Positions 46,360 to 55,927 of a DNA stretch of 64,000 bases are shown piece by piece. The notes below the pieces were generated by a model that saw only the letters and a program-made list of their open reading frames with translations, was not told the origin of the DNA and ran no database searches. The number at the start of each line of letters is the position of its first letter. Within the stretch, counting starts at the first letter, position 1. Made by a program: the position numbers and the translations under genes. Source of the stretch: Woeseiaceae bacterium (GTDB taxonomy: Bacteria; Pseudomonadota; Gammaproteobacteria; Steroidobacterales; Woeseiaceae); assembly GCA_021773035.1 (NCBI GenBank), contig JAJFKU010000023.1:225711-289710 (forward strand), in the 5' to 3' direction.

Positions 46360-46818
46360 TTATTGTGTGACGGCAATACACTCGATTTCGACGCGTGCAT
46401 CCAGGGCCAGGCCGTTGGCACCGAGCGCGCTGCGGGCAGGCGGATTCTTGAAGTAGCTGCGATAAACCTCGTTCATCGCTCCCCACTCGGCCATGTCGGC
46501 CAGAAACACCGTGCATTTCACAACCTCGTCCATTGATGAGCCGAATTGCTGCAGGACCTTCGAGATGTTGTCCATCGTCTGCTTTGTCTCCCCGGCGATA
46601 CCGCCCTGTGCGAGTTCGACTGAGCCGGGTACGTTGCCGATGTTGCCGGACAAATACAGCGTATTACCGGCGCGCACGGCCGAGGAAAACGGCAGGTTCA
46701 AATCTTCCGTGCCGGGCATTTGCAGATAGCTGACTTCGGGAGTGCGGTCGACTTCGAGCTCACAGGCCGCCAATCCGAAGAGTGGCACTAGCAGCATAAG
46801 CAATGCTTGTCGTTTCAT
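46360..46818 (-). CDS. RidA-family protein with lipoprotein signal
   Basis: A 152-residue YjgF/YER057c/UK114 protein. RidA marks: LPFSSAVRAGNTLYLSGNIG, and RSALGANGLALDARVEIECIAV with the active-site Arg. Unlike the usual cytosolic deaminase of enamines or imines, it opens with MKRQALLMLLVPLFGLAAC, a lipobox, so it should be exported and lipid-anchored. It starts 2 bases from the end of a GMC oxidoreductase remnant. Its natural partner may be that lost enzyme. Confidence 0.85.
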   Translation of the reverse strand: MKRQALLMLLVPLFGLAACELEVDRTPEVSYLQMPGTEDLNLPFSSAVRAGNTLYLSGNIGNVPGSVELAQGGIAGETKQTMDNISKVLQQFGSSMDEVVKCTVFLADMAEWGAMNEVYRSYFKNPPARSALGANGLALDARVEIECIAVTQ

Positions 46819-46819
46819 T

Positions 46820-47152
46820 CTAAATACCTCCGGCGCTGGCCGCCATTTTGATGTGTTCTGCCGCGCGAAACGCGAGCGCCATAATGGTCATTGTAGGCTG
46901 GCCACGGCCCGATGTAACCATACTGCTGCCATCGCAGACAAACAGGTTGGGTACGTCGTGACAGCGATGATAGCGGTCAACGACCGATGTTGCCGGGTCG
47001 TCCCCCATGCGGCAGGTGCCGAGCAGGTGCTCGCCGCCGTTGGTCGGGTGAACAGGATCCGCCCAGGCTTTCTCCGTCCCGGCGGCGTCCAGTACTTCCA
47101 TGGCGCGGTCCTGCAGGAAGCTTCGCCGTGAAAAACTCTTATCCGTATTCAT
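46820..47152 (-). pseudogene. GMC oxidoreductase remnant: Tat leader joined to C-terminal domain
   Basis: A 110-residue frame. It begins MNTDKSFSRRSFLQ, a twin-arginine start, then goes straight into GMC_oxred_C sequence (HPTNGGEHLLGTCRMG, VPNLFVCDGSSMVTSGRGQP, TMTIMALAFRAAEHI). The FAD-binding N-terminal domain of about 400 residues and the Tat hydrophobic core are missing. An internal deletion of a once complete gluconate/choline-type dehydrogenase is the simplest explanation. Confidence 0.75.
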
Positions 47153-47240
47153 TGCAGGCCCCCTGATGTTGTTATTCGGGACGGCCTGGCTCAGTATAAT
47201 CGATGTTATCCGCGATTAAGCAACGGTCGGACAGAGGCGA

Positions 47241-47588
47241 ATGGGACGATTGACCACACACATTCTCGATACAGCACACGGAACGCCGGCTGCGGGCGTT
47301 GACATCCGACTGTACGCACTGCGCGCGCAACGGACATTGGCAGCATCGGCGGTGACCAATGCTGACGGACGCACCGAGCAGGCGCTGCTCGATGGGGAGG
47401 CGATGCTGGCCGGCAGCTACGAACTGGAGTTCGATATCGGTGACTATTTTCGCGAAACAGCCGCGACCATCGATAATCCGGCGTTCCTGGAGACAGTGTT
47501 GATTCGTTTTGCGATTAAAGACGATGAGCACTACCACGTTCCCCTGCTGGTTTCGCCCTGGTCGTACTCAACCTACAGGGGTAGCTGA
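47241..47588 (+). CDS. uraH: 5-hydroxyisourate hydrolase
   Basis: A 115-residue transthyretin-related enzyme hydrolysing 5-hydroxyisourate to OHCU. LTTHILDTAHGTPAAGV (active-site His), NADGRTEQALL, HYHVPLLVSPWSYSTYRGS with the signature C-terminal YRGS. No periplasmic signal. First gene of the purine catabolic operon, 5 bases before xdhA. Confidence 0.95.
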   Translation: MGRLTTHILDTAHGTPAAGVDIRLYALRAQRTLAASAVTNADGRTEQALLDGEAMLAGSYELEFDIGDYFRETAATIDNPAFLETVLIRFAIKDDEHYHVPLLVSPWSYSTYRGS

Positions 47589-47593
47589 GGTCT

Positions 47594-49039
47594 ATGGCAG
47601 GTTCCGCGACGGTCCGCTTTGTGCTCGACGGTGACATTGTCGAGCTCAACGATGTCGATCCAACGCGAACCGTCCTGCAGTTTCTGCGCGAAGATCTGCG
47701 CCGTAAAGGCAGCAAGGAAGGTTGCGCCGAGGGCGACTGCGGCGCGTGCACCGTGGTTGTTGCGGAGCTTGACCGTAGCGGAGATGGCGTGCTGCTTAAG
47801 GCCATCAACTCCTGTATTCAGTTTTTGCCCACGCTGGACGGCAAGGAGCTGATAACGGTAGAGAGTCTTGCCGACGGTGAATCGCTGCATCCGGTACAGA
47901 AGGCGCTGATCGACAATCACGGTTCCCAGTGCGGTTTCTGCACGCCGGGATTCGTTATGTCGATGTATGCGTTGTATGAAACAAACGCCAATCCCGGCCG
48001 CCAGGATATCGATGACGCGCTGTCGGGAAATCTTTGCCGCTGCACTGGTTACCGACCGATCGTCGCGGCCGCGACCGAAATGTACAGTGCTACTGCACCG
48101 ATACCGAAAGATCGCCGTCAGCAGCTACAGCAGGTGCAGCGTGGCGACAGCCTGCAGATAGAACACCGCGGGCGGCGGTTTTTCGCGCCCGCCAATGTAG
48201 ACGAGTTCGCAAGCCTGTTGCAGCAGAATCCGGAGGCAACGATTCTGGCCGGCGGCACGGACGTCGGTTTGTGGGTAACGAAACAACACCGCGAACTGCA
48301 GACCGTTATTTACACCGGTCGCATTGCTGAACTTAACGAACTCGACGTCAGCGACAGCTATCTCAGCGTTGGTGCGGCGGTAACGCTGACCGCAGCAATA
48401 CCGGCGATCGTTCGGCAATACCCTCGTCTGGACGAGTTGTTTCGTCGTTTCGCTTCGCCGCCGATTCGCAACGCCGGCACAATCGGCGGCAATATTGCAA
48501 ACGGTTCGCCTATCGGCGATTCGATGGCCGCTTTGATGGTCCTCGATACGTCGCTGGTGCTGCGCTGCGGGACGCTCGAAAGAGAACTCTCCCTCGACAG
48601 CTTCTATCACGGCTACATGGTGAGCGACTTGCAGCCCGGTGAGTTTATTGCCCGCGTAAAGATCCCGTTGCCAACTGATGACGCGATCGTCAGCAGCCAA
48701 AAGTGGTCGAAACGATTCGATCAGGATATTTCAGCTGTTTGCACCGCCTATCGGCTGGTCGTCAGGGACGGCAGCGTCAGTGCTTTTCGCATGGCATGCG
48801 GTGGCCTGGCAGCTACTGTGAGTCGTGCGACAAAGACCGAAGCGGCGATCAACGGGCAGCCCTGGAGCGATGCCACGATAGAAAACGCCTGTCTCGCGCT
48901 GGCGGAGGATTTCGCGCCGATAACGGATATGCGGGCATCCGCCGATAGCCGGCTGCGGGTGAGTCAGAATCTTTTGCGGCGGTTCTTCGCGGAGACGCAG
49001 AGTGAGCAACTGCCAACGGTGTACACTTATGGCCGCTGA
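47594..49039 (+). CDS. xdhA: xanthine dehydrogenase, FAD/iron-sulfur subunit
   Basis: A 481-residue subunit with two 2Fe-2S centres: GCAEGDCGACTVVV (plus CIQFLP), and CGFCTPGFVMSM with NLCRCTGYRPIV. The FAD domain follows (TILAGGTDVGLWVTK and RNAGTIGGNIANGSPIGDS). It passes electrons from the molybdenum site to NAD. Overlaps xdhB by 11 bases. Confidence 0.96.
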   Translation: MAGSATVRFVLDGDIVELNDVDPTRTVLQFLREDLRRKGSKEGCAEGDCGACTVVVAELDRSGDGVLLKAINSCIQFLPTLDGKELITVESLADGESLHPVQKALIDNHGSQCGFCTPGFVMSMYALYETNANPGRQDIDDALSGNLCRCTGYRPIVAAATEMYSATAPIPKDRRQQLQQVQRGDSLQIEHRGRRFFAPANVDEFASLLQQNPEATILAGGTDVGLWVTKQHRELQTVIYTGRIAELNELDVSDSYLSVGAAVTLTAAIPAIVRQYPRLDELFRRFASPPIRNAGTIGGNIANGSPIGDSMAALMVLDTSLVLRCGTLERELSLDSFYHGYMVSDLQPGEFIARVKIPLPTDDAIVSSQKWSKRFDQDISAVCTAYRLVVRDGSVSAFRMACGGLAATVSRATKTEAAINGQPWSDATIENACLALAEDFAPITDMRASADSRLRVSQNLLRRFFAETQSEQLPTVYTYGR

Positions 49040-51323
49040 GTACGACGCGGTCGGTGCGGCGCTGCCTCATGACAGCGCGCACCTGCATGTCACGGGGCGT
49101 GCGTCCTACACCGACGATCTGCCCGAACCCCGCGATCTGTTACATCTTGCGGTTGGCATGAGTACGGTCCCGCATGCGGAGCTTGCCGCAGTCGACCTGT
49201 CGAGTGTGCTCGCGGCGCCAGGCGTCGTCGACGTTTGCGTTGCCGCGGACATACCCGGCACGAACAATTACGGCCCGATCGTCGCCGACGATCCGATTCT
49301 CACCGATGATCGGGTGCAGTATGTCGGCCAGCCCGTATTCGCCGTAATCGCGACCTCTGTCGATGCGGCACGCAAGGCAACAGGTCTTGCCAATATTGAC
49401 TACCGCGAGCTGGAAGCGATTCTGGACCCGCTGACAGCGGTCGAAAAACAGTCTTTTGTGCTGCCCAGCGAGACCTTGCTGCGAGGCGATCCGGACAGCG
49501 CACTGGAATCGGCACCGCATCGCGCGACACGCAGGGTTTTTCTCGGTGGCCAGGATCAGTTTTATCTAGAGGGTCATATTGCGATGGTCGTTCCGCAGGA
49601 CGACGCTTGTCTGCTGGTCTACAGTTCGACACAGCACCCGGACGAAATTCAGTCCCTGGTGGCGCACGCGACCGGGCGCCCGGCGAGCGATGTTACGGTA
49701 GTCTGCCGCAGGATGGGCGGTGCTTTCGGCGGCAAGGAAAGTCAGGCTGCCCTGATAGCCTGCTTGGCAGCACTGGCCGCCGACAAAACCGGCAGGCCCT
49801 GCAAATTGCGCCTGGATCGCGATGACGACATGATCATGACCGGTAAACGACACGATTTCGTCATCGACTACGAGGTCGGTTACGACGATAGCGGTCTGAT
49901 ACTCGGTATCGATTTCGAGTTTGCGTCGCGCTGCGGCATGTCGGCCGATTTGTCAGGTCCCGTCAACGATCGTGCGATGTTCAGTTGCGACAACGCCTAC
50001 TTTCTCGAAAACGTGCGTATTCTCTCACATCGCTGCAAGACGAATACGGTATCGAATACGGCGTTTCGAGGTTTTGGCGGGCCGCAGGGCATGTTTGCGA
50101 TCGAGTACGTCATTGAAGATATTGCACGCCGGCTTGGCAAGGACCCGCTGCAGGTACGGCGTCGAAATTTCTACGGAAAAGATGTGCGCAACATTACGCA
50201 GTATCAGCAGGTCGTCGAAGACAATATCATCGACGAGGTATTTGATGAACTGGTCGCAAGCAGCGATTACGAACAACGGCGCAAGGAAATCCGCACCTTT
50301 AATGCGGGCAGCGATGTTTTGAAGCGCGGCATTGCGATTACGCCGGTCAAGTTCGGCATCTCTTTCACCAACACGCTGCTTAATCAGGCAGGTGCGCTGG
50401 TACACGTTTACAAGGACGGTACCGTGCAACTCAATCACGGCGGCACGGAAATGGGTCAGGGCCTCTATATCAAGGTCGCTCAGGTTGTCGCTGAAGAACT
50501 GCAGATTGATGTTGAGCGTATACGCATCATGGCGGCGGACACCAGTAAGGTGCCGAATGCTTCGGCGACAGCGGCATCCAGCGGCGCTGACATGAACGGT
50601 ATGGCGGCAAAAAAGGCGGCGACAAAAATACGTACTCGCTTAACCAGGTTCGCCGCCCGTCACTTTTCGGTGTCCGAGGCCGATGTCGCGTTCCACCGCA
50701 ACCGTGTCGTCTGCGGTGAAAATGAGCTCTCGTTCACCGAGTTGGTGCAACTGGCATGGGCAGACCGGGTACCGCTGTCGGCGACCGGCTTCTACAAAAC
50801 GCCGAAGATCAATTACGACAGGGCGAGCTTCAGCGGCCGTCCGTTTTTCTACTTTGCTTACGGTGCCGCCGTGACCGAAGTTGTCGTCGACAGGCTGACT
50901 GGTGAGAACCGCAGCCTGCGCGTGGACATTCTTCATGATTGCGGTGATTCGCTGAATCCGGCGATCGACCTCGGGCAGGTCGAGGGCGGCTATGTACAGG
51001 GCGTCGGCTGGCTAACGTCGGAGGAGTTGTGGTGGAACGATCGCGGTGAGCTTGGCACGCATGCGCCGTCGACCTACAAAATTCCGACCTGTTCCGATCT
51101 GGCTCCCGATTTTCGTGTACAGCTGATGCAGAGCGTGCCGAATGCGGAGGACACGATTTACCGCTCCAAGGCGGTCGGCGAACCGCCGCTGATGCTCGCG
51201 CTGTCGGCATTTCACGCTATTCGCGATGCGATCGCGACGGCCGCAAGTCCACTGCCGGATTTGCAGGCGCCGGCGACGCCGGAAGCGATACTGAACGCGA
51301 TACAGGCGGCAGGTCATGAATGA
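49029..51323 (+). CDS. xdhB: xanthine dehydrogenase, molybdenum-binding subunit
   Basis: A 764-residue catalytic subunit. Conserved sites: GGQDQFYLEGHIAMV, RRMGGAFGGKESQAAL, NTAFRGFGGPQGMFAIE (substrate Arg), NHGGTEMGQGLY and AVGEPPLMLAL with the catalytic Glu. It oxidises hypoxanthine and xanthine to urate. ATG 49029, inside the end of xdhA, gives the standard N-terminus; the frame opens earlier but only as overlap. Last 8 bases overlap xdhC. Confidence 0.96.
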   Translation: MAAEYDAVGAALPHDSAHLHVTGRASYTDDLPEPRDLLHLAVGMSTVPHAELAAVDLSSVLAAPGVVDVCVAADIPGTNNYGPIVADDPILTDDRVQYVGQPVFAVIATSVDAARKATGLANIDYRELEAILDPLTAVEKQSFVLPSETLLRGDPDSALESAPHRATRRVFLGGQDQFYLEGHIAMVVPQDDACLLVYSSTQHPDEIQSLVAHATGRPASDVTVVCRRMGGAFGGKESQAALIACLAALAADKTGRPCKLRLDRDDDMIMTGKRHDFVIDYEVGYDDSGLILGIDFEFASRCGMSADLSGPVNDRAMFSCDNAYFLENVRILSHRCKTNTVSNTAFRGFGGPQGMFAIEYVIEDIARRLGKDPLQVRRRNFYGKDVRNITQYQQVVEDNIIDEVFDELVASSDYEQRRKEIRTFNAGSDVLKRGIAITPVKFGISFTNTLLNQAGALVHVYKDGTVQLNHGGTEMGQGLYIKVAQVVAEELQIDVERIRIMAADTSKVPNASATAASSGADMNGMAAKKAATKIRTRLTRFAARHFSVSEADVAFHRNRVVCGENELSFTELVQLAWADRVPLSATGFYKTPKINYDRASFSGRPFFYFAYGAAVTEVVVDRLTGENRSLRVDILHDCGDSLNPAIDLGQVEGGYVQGVGWLTSEELWWNDRGELGTHAPSTYKIPTCSDLAPDFRVQLMQSVPNAEDTIYRSKAVGEPPLMLALSAFHAIRDAIATAASPLPDLQAPATPEAILNAIQAAGHE

Positions 51324-52362
51324 GTGGATTGCGGAACTGTCCGACCTTGCTGCGGCCGGCGAGCGTGCCGTGCTGGTGACGGTTGCCGGAATTCGTGGTT
51401 CGGCGCCCCGGGAGATCGGCGCGAAAATGATCGTGACTGCAACGGCAACAATTGGCACCATTGGTGGCGGGCAACTCGAGTACCAAAGCACCCGCGTGGC
51501 CGTCGATATGCTCGACCAGCGTGTGTCGGCACTGCGTAGTTTTCCGCTGGGATCGTCGATGGGGCAGTGTTGCGGCGGTGTTGTTGAAATTCTCTTCGAA
51601 CCGGTACCCGATGGTATTCCGGACTGGCTGCGTGATCTGGGCGCGTTGCATGGACAGCGAGAGGCGGCGGTCATCGCGACTCGCATTTCGACCACCGGTC
51701 CGGCCAAGCTGCTTGTTACAGCGGAACAGACCTTCGGTGCCGATAACGGCGCTGTCGATTCTACGATGGTGAATAATGCGCGCCGAATTCTTGACAGCGA
51801 CCGCAAGGTACAGCGCAATGTGCAGGAGCTCTACGAACCTGTTGTTGCGCCGGACCTTAACATCGCGGTGTTCGGTGCGGGTCATGTCGGCACAGCCGTC
51901 GTGAATGCGCTGTCGGGCCTCGACTGCAACATCCGCTGGATAGACAGCCGTCGCCGGGTGTTTCGGCAGGTGCCGGCAAATGTGCGCGCGATCGAGGCGG
52001 CGGAACCGTCGCTTGAAGTCGCCGCGCTGCCGGCAGATAGTTTTTACCTTGTCATGACACATAGCCATGCAATGGACTTCGATATCTGCGACCGGATCCT
52101 GCGGCGAGACGATGCCCGTTATTGCGGCTTGATCGGTTCGCTGTCCAAGCGACGCCGATTCGAAAAACGTTATCGGCAACAAGGCATGCTGCAAGGCGTG
52201 ATTGACCAACTAATCTGCCCGATAGGTGTCGATGGCATCAGCGGCAAGAAGCCGGCTGAAATCGCGGTCGCCGTCGCAGCCGAGGTCCTGAAGCTTCAGG
52301 AACGTGCGGCGATACAAAGCGGCACGAACATTCCCGACAACGTGCACCCGCTGAGGAGCTGA
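51316..52362 (+). CDS. xdhC: xanthine dehydrogenase accessory protein
   Basis: A 348-residue maturation factor that loads sulfurated molybdenum cofactor into XdhB. The N-terminal domain has VTVAGIRGSAPREIGAKM and GTIGGGQLEY; a C-terminal Rossmann domain starts at NIAVFGAGHVGTAVVNAL, ending with CPIGVDGISGKKPAEIAVAVAAEV. Overlaps xdhB by 8 bases and lies 1 base from puuD, so it is coupled within the operon. Confidence 0.94.
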   Translation: MNEWIAELSDLAAAGERAVLVTVAGIRGSAPREIGAKMIVTATATIGTIGGGQLEYQSTRVAVDMLDQRVSALRSFPLGSSMGQCCGGVVEILFEPVPDGIPDWLRDLGALHGQREAAVIATRISTTGPAKLLVTAEQTFGADNGAVDSTMVNNARRILDSDRKVQRNVQELYEPVVAPDLNIAVFGAGHVGTAVVNALSGLDCNIRWIDSRRRVFRQVPANVRAIEAAEPSLEVAALPADSFYLVMTHSHAMDFDICDRILRRDDARYCGLIGSLSKRRRFEKRYRQQGMLQGVIDQLICPIGVDGISGKKPAEIAVAVAAEVLKLQERAAIQSGTNIPDNVHPLRS

Positions 52363-52363
52363 C

Positions 52364-53554
52364 ATGGAAGCATTTCTCCTGGATTGGCTGAATTTGCTGG
52401 TGCGTTGGCTGCATTTCGTCACCGGTATTGCGTGGATCGGTTCGTCGCTGTATTTCATCTGGCTGGACAATCACCTCGAAGGACCGCGTGACAGCGACGA
52501 TGTTGCGAAGGGTGTGGGCGGCGAGCTGTGGTCCGTGCATGGTGGCGGTTTTTACCATGCGCAGAAGTACACGACAGCACCTGCAGCGATTCCCGATCGG
52601 CTGCACTGGTTCAAGTGGGAGGCGTACTCGACCTGGCTATCGGGGATGTTCCTGCTCGGCCTGATCTACTTTCTCGGTGCCGAGGTCTATCTTATCGATC
52701 GTTCGATAGCCGATCTTTCCGTGCTTGCAGCGATCGGCAGCGCGCTGGCCTTTATTGTCGGAGGCTGGATAGTCTATGACCTGATGTGCAAGTCGCCACT
52801 CGCAAAACACGGCGGTGTATTCGCGATTGCGCTGCTGCTGCTGAGCAGCGCGCTGGCCTGGGGTCTGTGCAACCTGTTCAGTGGCAGGGCGGCCTACATC
52901 CTGTTTGGCGCAACCCTGGGAACAATCATGGTGGCGAACGTGTTTTTTGTCATTATCCCGGGGCAGAAGAGAATGGTTGCGGCCGCGGAACGGGGCGAGA
53001 CACCGGACCCGATGCCGGGCGTGCACGCCAAACTGCGCTCGGTACACAATACTTACTTCACGCTGCCGGTGCTGTTCGTCATGACGAGCAATCACTATGC
53101 GATGACTTACAGTCATGCCTACAATTGGGCGATTCTGATCGCAATCTCGGTGGCCGGTGCATTGGTCAGGGTCTATTTTGTCGCCCGGCACAAGGGCAGG
53201 GCATCGCCGCTGCCGATCGTTGTTGCGCTGTTGCTGATCGCAGGTCTTGCTGCAATTCTCGCGCCGCGGCCCAGCGTCGAAGACGGCGCTGCCGTGACCT
53301 TTGCAGAAGTGCGTAATGTCGTGAATGCGCGCTGTACGAGTTGCCATTCGTCGGCGCCGGTTCATCCTGCTTTCCCGGCAGCACCGCTGGGCGTGATACT
53401 CGATAACGATGTGCAGATTGTTGCGGAAGCCGAACGTATTTATCAGCAAACGGTCGTCACCAGAGTCATGCCGATCGGTAATCTGACGGCCATGACCGAT
53501 GAAGAAAGACAGATTATCGAGCAGTGGTATCTGACACTTGAGAGCGGGCAATGA
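52364..53554 (+). CDS. puuD: membrane urate hydroxylase with C-terminal cytochrome c domain
   Basis: A 396-residue PuuD-type urate oxidase. Eight or so helices in the first 300 residues contain RWLHFVTGIAWIGSSLYFIW, WEAYSTWLSGMFLLGLIYF and TSNHYAMTYSHAYNWAI (haem/quinol-type His). A haem c site, CTSCHSSAPVHPAF, lies near residue 322. It oxidises urate to 5-hydroxyisourate, sending electrons to a cytochrome rather than making H2O2. Overlaps puuE by 4 bases. Confidence 0.93.
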   Translation: MEAFLLDWLNLLVRWLHFVTGIAWIGSSLYFIWLDNHLEGPRDSDDVAKGVGGELWSVHGGGFYHAQKYTTAPAAIPDRLHWFKWEAYSTWLSGMFLLGLIYFLGAEVYLIDRSIADLSVLAAIGSALAFIVGGWIVYDLMCKSPLAKHGGVFAIALLLLSSALAWGLCNLFSGRAAYILFGATLGTIMVANVFFVIIPGQKRMVAAAERGETPDPMPGVHAKLRSVHNTYFTLPVLFVMTSNHYAMTYSHAYNWAILIAISVAGALVRVYFVARHKGRASPLPIVVALLLIAGLAAILAPRPSVEDGAAVTFAEVRNVVNARCTSCHSSAPVHPAFPAAPLGVILDNDVQIVAEAERIYQQTVVTRVMPIGNLTAMTDEERQIIEQWYLTLESGQ

Positions 53555-54456
53555 CGGACTATCCAAGAGACATGCACGGCTATGGACAGGAGCCGCCAGC
53601 GGCCGATTGGCCAGCGGGTGCGCGTACGGCGGTGCAATTCGTCGTCAACTACGAAGAGGGCGGCGAAAACTGCGTACTGCACGGTGACGCCGCGTCTGAG
53701 GCGTTTCTTTCCGAAATCGTCGGCGCTCAGGCCCTGCAAGGCCAGCGCCATATGAATATGGAGTCCATCTACGAGTATGGATCGCGAGCCGGTTTCTGGC
53801 GTCTGCACCGATTGTTCACGGAGCGAAAGCTGCCGCTGACGGTGTTTGCCGTGGCGATGGCATTGCAGAGAAATCCTGCAGTCGTTGCAGCCATGCTGAA
53901 CGCCGGATGGGAGATCGCGAGTCATGGTTATCGCTGGGTGGATTACCAGTCCGTCGATGAAGCCATCGAGCGGGAACATTTTCGACAGGCGATGGCGTTA
54001 CACGCCGAAATTACCGGACAACGTTCGAAGGGCTGGTACCTTGGCCGTTGCAGCCCGCAGAGTCACCGCATCGCTGCACAGGAGGGCGATTTCAGCTATA
54101 ACGCCGACAGCTACGCGGACGACCTGCCGTACTGGGATTACAGCTTCGCGACGCCGCAGCTGATGGTTCCCTATACGCTGGACGCAAACGACATGCGTTT
54201 CGCGACCGCTCAGGGTTTTAACTCCGGCCGGCAGTTTTTCGACTACCTGAAAGACAGCTTCGACATGCTGCACCGGGAGGGCGGACGTATGATGTCGGTC
54301 GGCCTGCACTGTCGTCTTGCCGGACGCCCGGGGCGCGCTGCCGCAGTCGCGGAGTTTCTTGACTATGTTGCAGGACACGACGATGCCTGGATTGCGACCC
54401 GCCTCGATATCGCCAATCACTGGCGACAACGTCATCCGGCAAAAGGGCTTGCTTAG
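53551..54456 (+). CDS. puuE: allantoinase, PuuE (polysaccharide-deacetylase-like)
   Basis: A 301-residue metal-dependent hydrolase that opens allantoin to allantoate. It starts with the PuuE signature YPRDMHGYGQEPPAADWP and AVQFVVNYEEGGENC, then GWEIASHGYRWVDYQ and GWYLGRCSPQSH, all conserved in this NodB-fold allantoinase. Not the amidohydrolase-type AllB. Follows puuD with a 4-bp overlap and overlaps uraD by 1 base. Confidence 0.95.
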   Translation: MTDYPRDMHGYGQEPPAADWPAGARTAVQFVVNYEEGGENCVLHGDAASEAFLSEIVGAQALQGQRHMNMESIYEYGSRAGFWRLHRLFTERKLPLTVFAVAMALQRNPAVVAAMLNAGWEIASHGYRWVDYQSVDEAIEREHFRQAMALHAEITGQRSKGWYLGRCSPQSHRIAAQEGDFSYNADSYADDLPYWDYSFATPQLMVPYTLDANDMRFATAQGFNSGRQFFDYLKDSFDMLHREGGRMMSVGLHCRLAGRPGRAAAVAEFLDYVAGHDDAWIATRLDIANHWRQRHPAKGLA

Positions 54457-54947
54457 TGTCGAATCCTGATTTCATAAAACGTTATGGCACTATTTACGAA
54501 CACTCGCCGTGGGTTGCCGAAAAGGCCGCCGCTGTGCTGGGGGAAACGAATGCAGATACCGAATGGCTGGCGAGCCTGATGGCAGACATAGTCGATAACG
54601 CTGCAGCAGAAACGCAGCTCGCCCTGATTCGGGCACACCCTGACCTGGCCGGAAAAGCGCAGGTGGCCGGCGAGCTTACCGCGGACTCGACAGAGGAGCA
54701 GTCCAGGGCCGGTCTCGACCAGTGCAGCGCCGAGGAATACGAATCGTTTCAGTCGCTGAACTCGGCCTATAAGGAGAAATTCGGTTTCCCTTTTATCAAG
54801 GCCGTTCGCGACAGCAACCGGGCAGAAATACTCGCAGCATTTGCGAGCCGGCTTGGGAATAACTACAACGCCGAGTTCGAAACGGCATTGCAGGAGATTC
54901 ACAAGATAGCGCGCCTGCGCCTGGCTGCCCTGGAGGATGCGCAATGA
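54456..54947 (+). CDS. uraD: OHCU decarboxylase
   Basis: A 163-residue enzyme converting OHCU to (S)-allantoin. YEHSPWVAEKAA carries the catalytic His, and LIRAHPDLAGKAQVAGELT, FPFIKAVRDSNRAEILAAF are the family hallmarks. GTG start at 54456 shares a base with the puuE stop (TAGTG). Overlaps the allantoicase gene by 4 bases. Confidence 0.95.
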   Translation: MSNPDFIKRYGTIYEHSPWVAEKAAAVLGETNADTEWLASLMADIVDNAAAETQLALIRAHPDLAGKAQVAGELTADSTEEQSRAGLDQCSAEEYESFQSLNSAYKEKFGFPFIKAVRDSNRAEILAAFASRLGNNYNAEFETALQEIHKIARLRLAALEDAQ

Positions 54948-55927
54948 AAGCCGCAAACCCGTTTCATCATTGGATTCAACTGGAGCAGCCACGCCTGGGT
55001 ACGCGCGTAACGTATGCGACCGACGAGTTCTTCGCAGCGAAGGAGCGCATTGTCGATGCCGCTGACCCGGTATTCATCGACGGTAAGTACGACGACCATG
55101 GCAAGTGGATGGATGGCTGGGAAAGCCGCCGCAAACGCACCGAGGGGCACGACTACTGCGTTATCCGTTTCGGCGTACCGGGCGTCATTCGCGGCTTCAA
55201 TATCGACACCAGTCACTTCACGGGCAACTACCCGCCGCAGGCTTCGATAGAAGCCTGTGTCAGCGACTCGGATACTCCCGAAGACGGCTGGCTCGAGTTG
55301 CTGCCCAAGACCGACCTGGCAGGCGATTCGCATCACTTCCTGAGCATCGACGACGCCGCCATCTGGACGCACATTCGCCTGCATATTTACCCGGACGGCG
55401 GTATCGCGCGCCTGCGCGTATTTGGTGAGGTGGTTGCCGACTTCAGCGGTGTTGACGGTTATGTCGACCTTGCGGCGATCGAAAACGGCGGGCGGGCTAT
55501 CGCCTGCAGCGACGAGCACTACGGCAGTATGCACAACCTGAATGTGCCGGGTCGCGGCGTGAATATGGGTGACGGCTGGGAAACCGCGCGCCGACGGGGT
55601 CCGGGTAACGACTGGGTCATCGTGGCGCTAGCACAGGCGGGCGTTATCGAACGGGCGGAAGTCGATACAGCACACTTTAAGGGAAACTATCCGGACCGGG
55701 TCGTGTTGGAAGGGGGGGTGTTCGACAGTGACGAATCGGCGACACCGGAGTCGAATGACTGGAAACCGCTGTTGCCGGAAACGAAGCTGAAGATGGATCA
55801 GCAGCACTATTTCGAGAACCTCGAAACGCCGGGTCCCGTCTCGCATGTTCGGATGTCCATATACCCCGACGGCGGCGTGAGTCGCCTGCGCCTGTTCGGC
55901 CGTGTCGGCGGTGGAGAGTCGCAATGA
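54944..55927 (+). CDS. alc: allantoicase
   Basis: A 327-residue allantoate amidinohydrolase yielding ureidoglycolate and urea. The protein is a tandem of two similar halves: MGDGWESRRKRTEGHD-type (first half: MDGWESRRKRTEGHDYCVIR; second half: MGDGWETARRRGPGNDWVIV), each followed by DTSHFTGNYPP/DTAHFKGNYPD and IYPDGGIARLR/IYPDGGVSRLR. This repeat is diagnostic for allantoicase. Overlaps allA by 4 bases. Confidence 0.96.
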   Translation: MKAANPFHHWIQLEQPRLGTRVTYATDEFFAAKERIVDAADPVFIDGKYDDHGKWMDGWESRRKRTEGHDYCVIRFGVPGVIRGFNIDTSHFTGNYPPQASIEACVSDSDTPEDGWLELLPKTDLAGDSHHFLSIDDAAIWTHIRLHIYPDGGIARLRVFGEVVADFSGVDGYVDLAAIENGGRAIACSDEHYGSMHNLNVPGRGVNMGDGWETARRRGPGNDWVIVALAQAGVIERAEVDTAHFKGNYPDRVVLEGGVFDSDESATPESNDWKPLLPETKLKMDQQHYFENLETPGPVSHVRMSIYPDGGVSRLRLFGRVGGGESQ

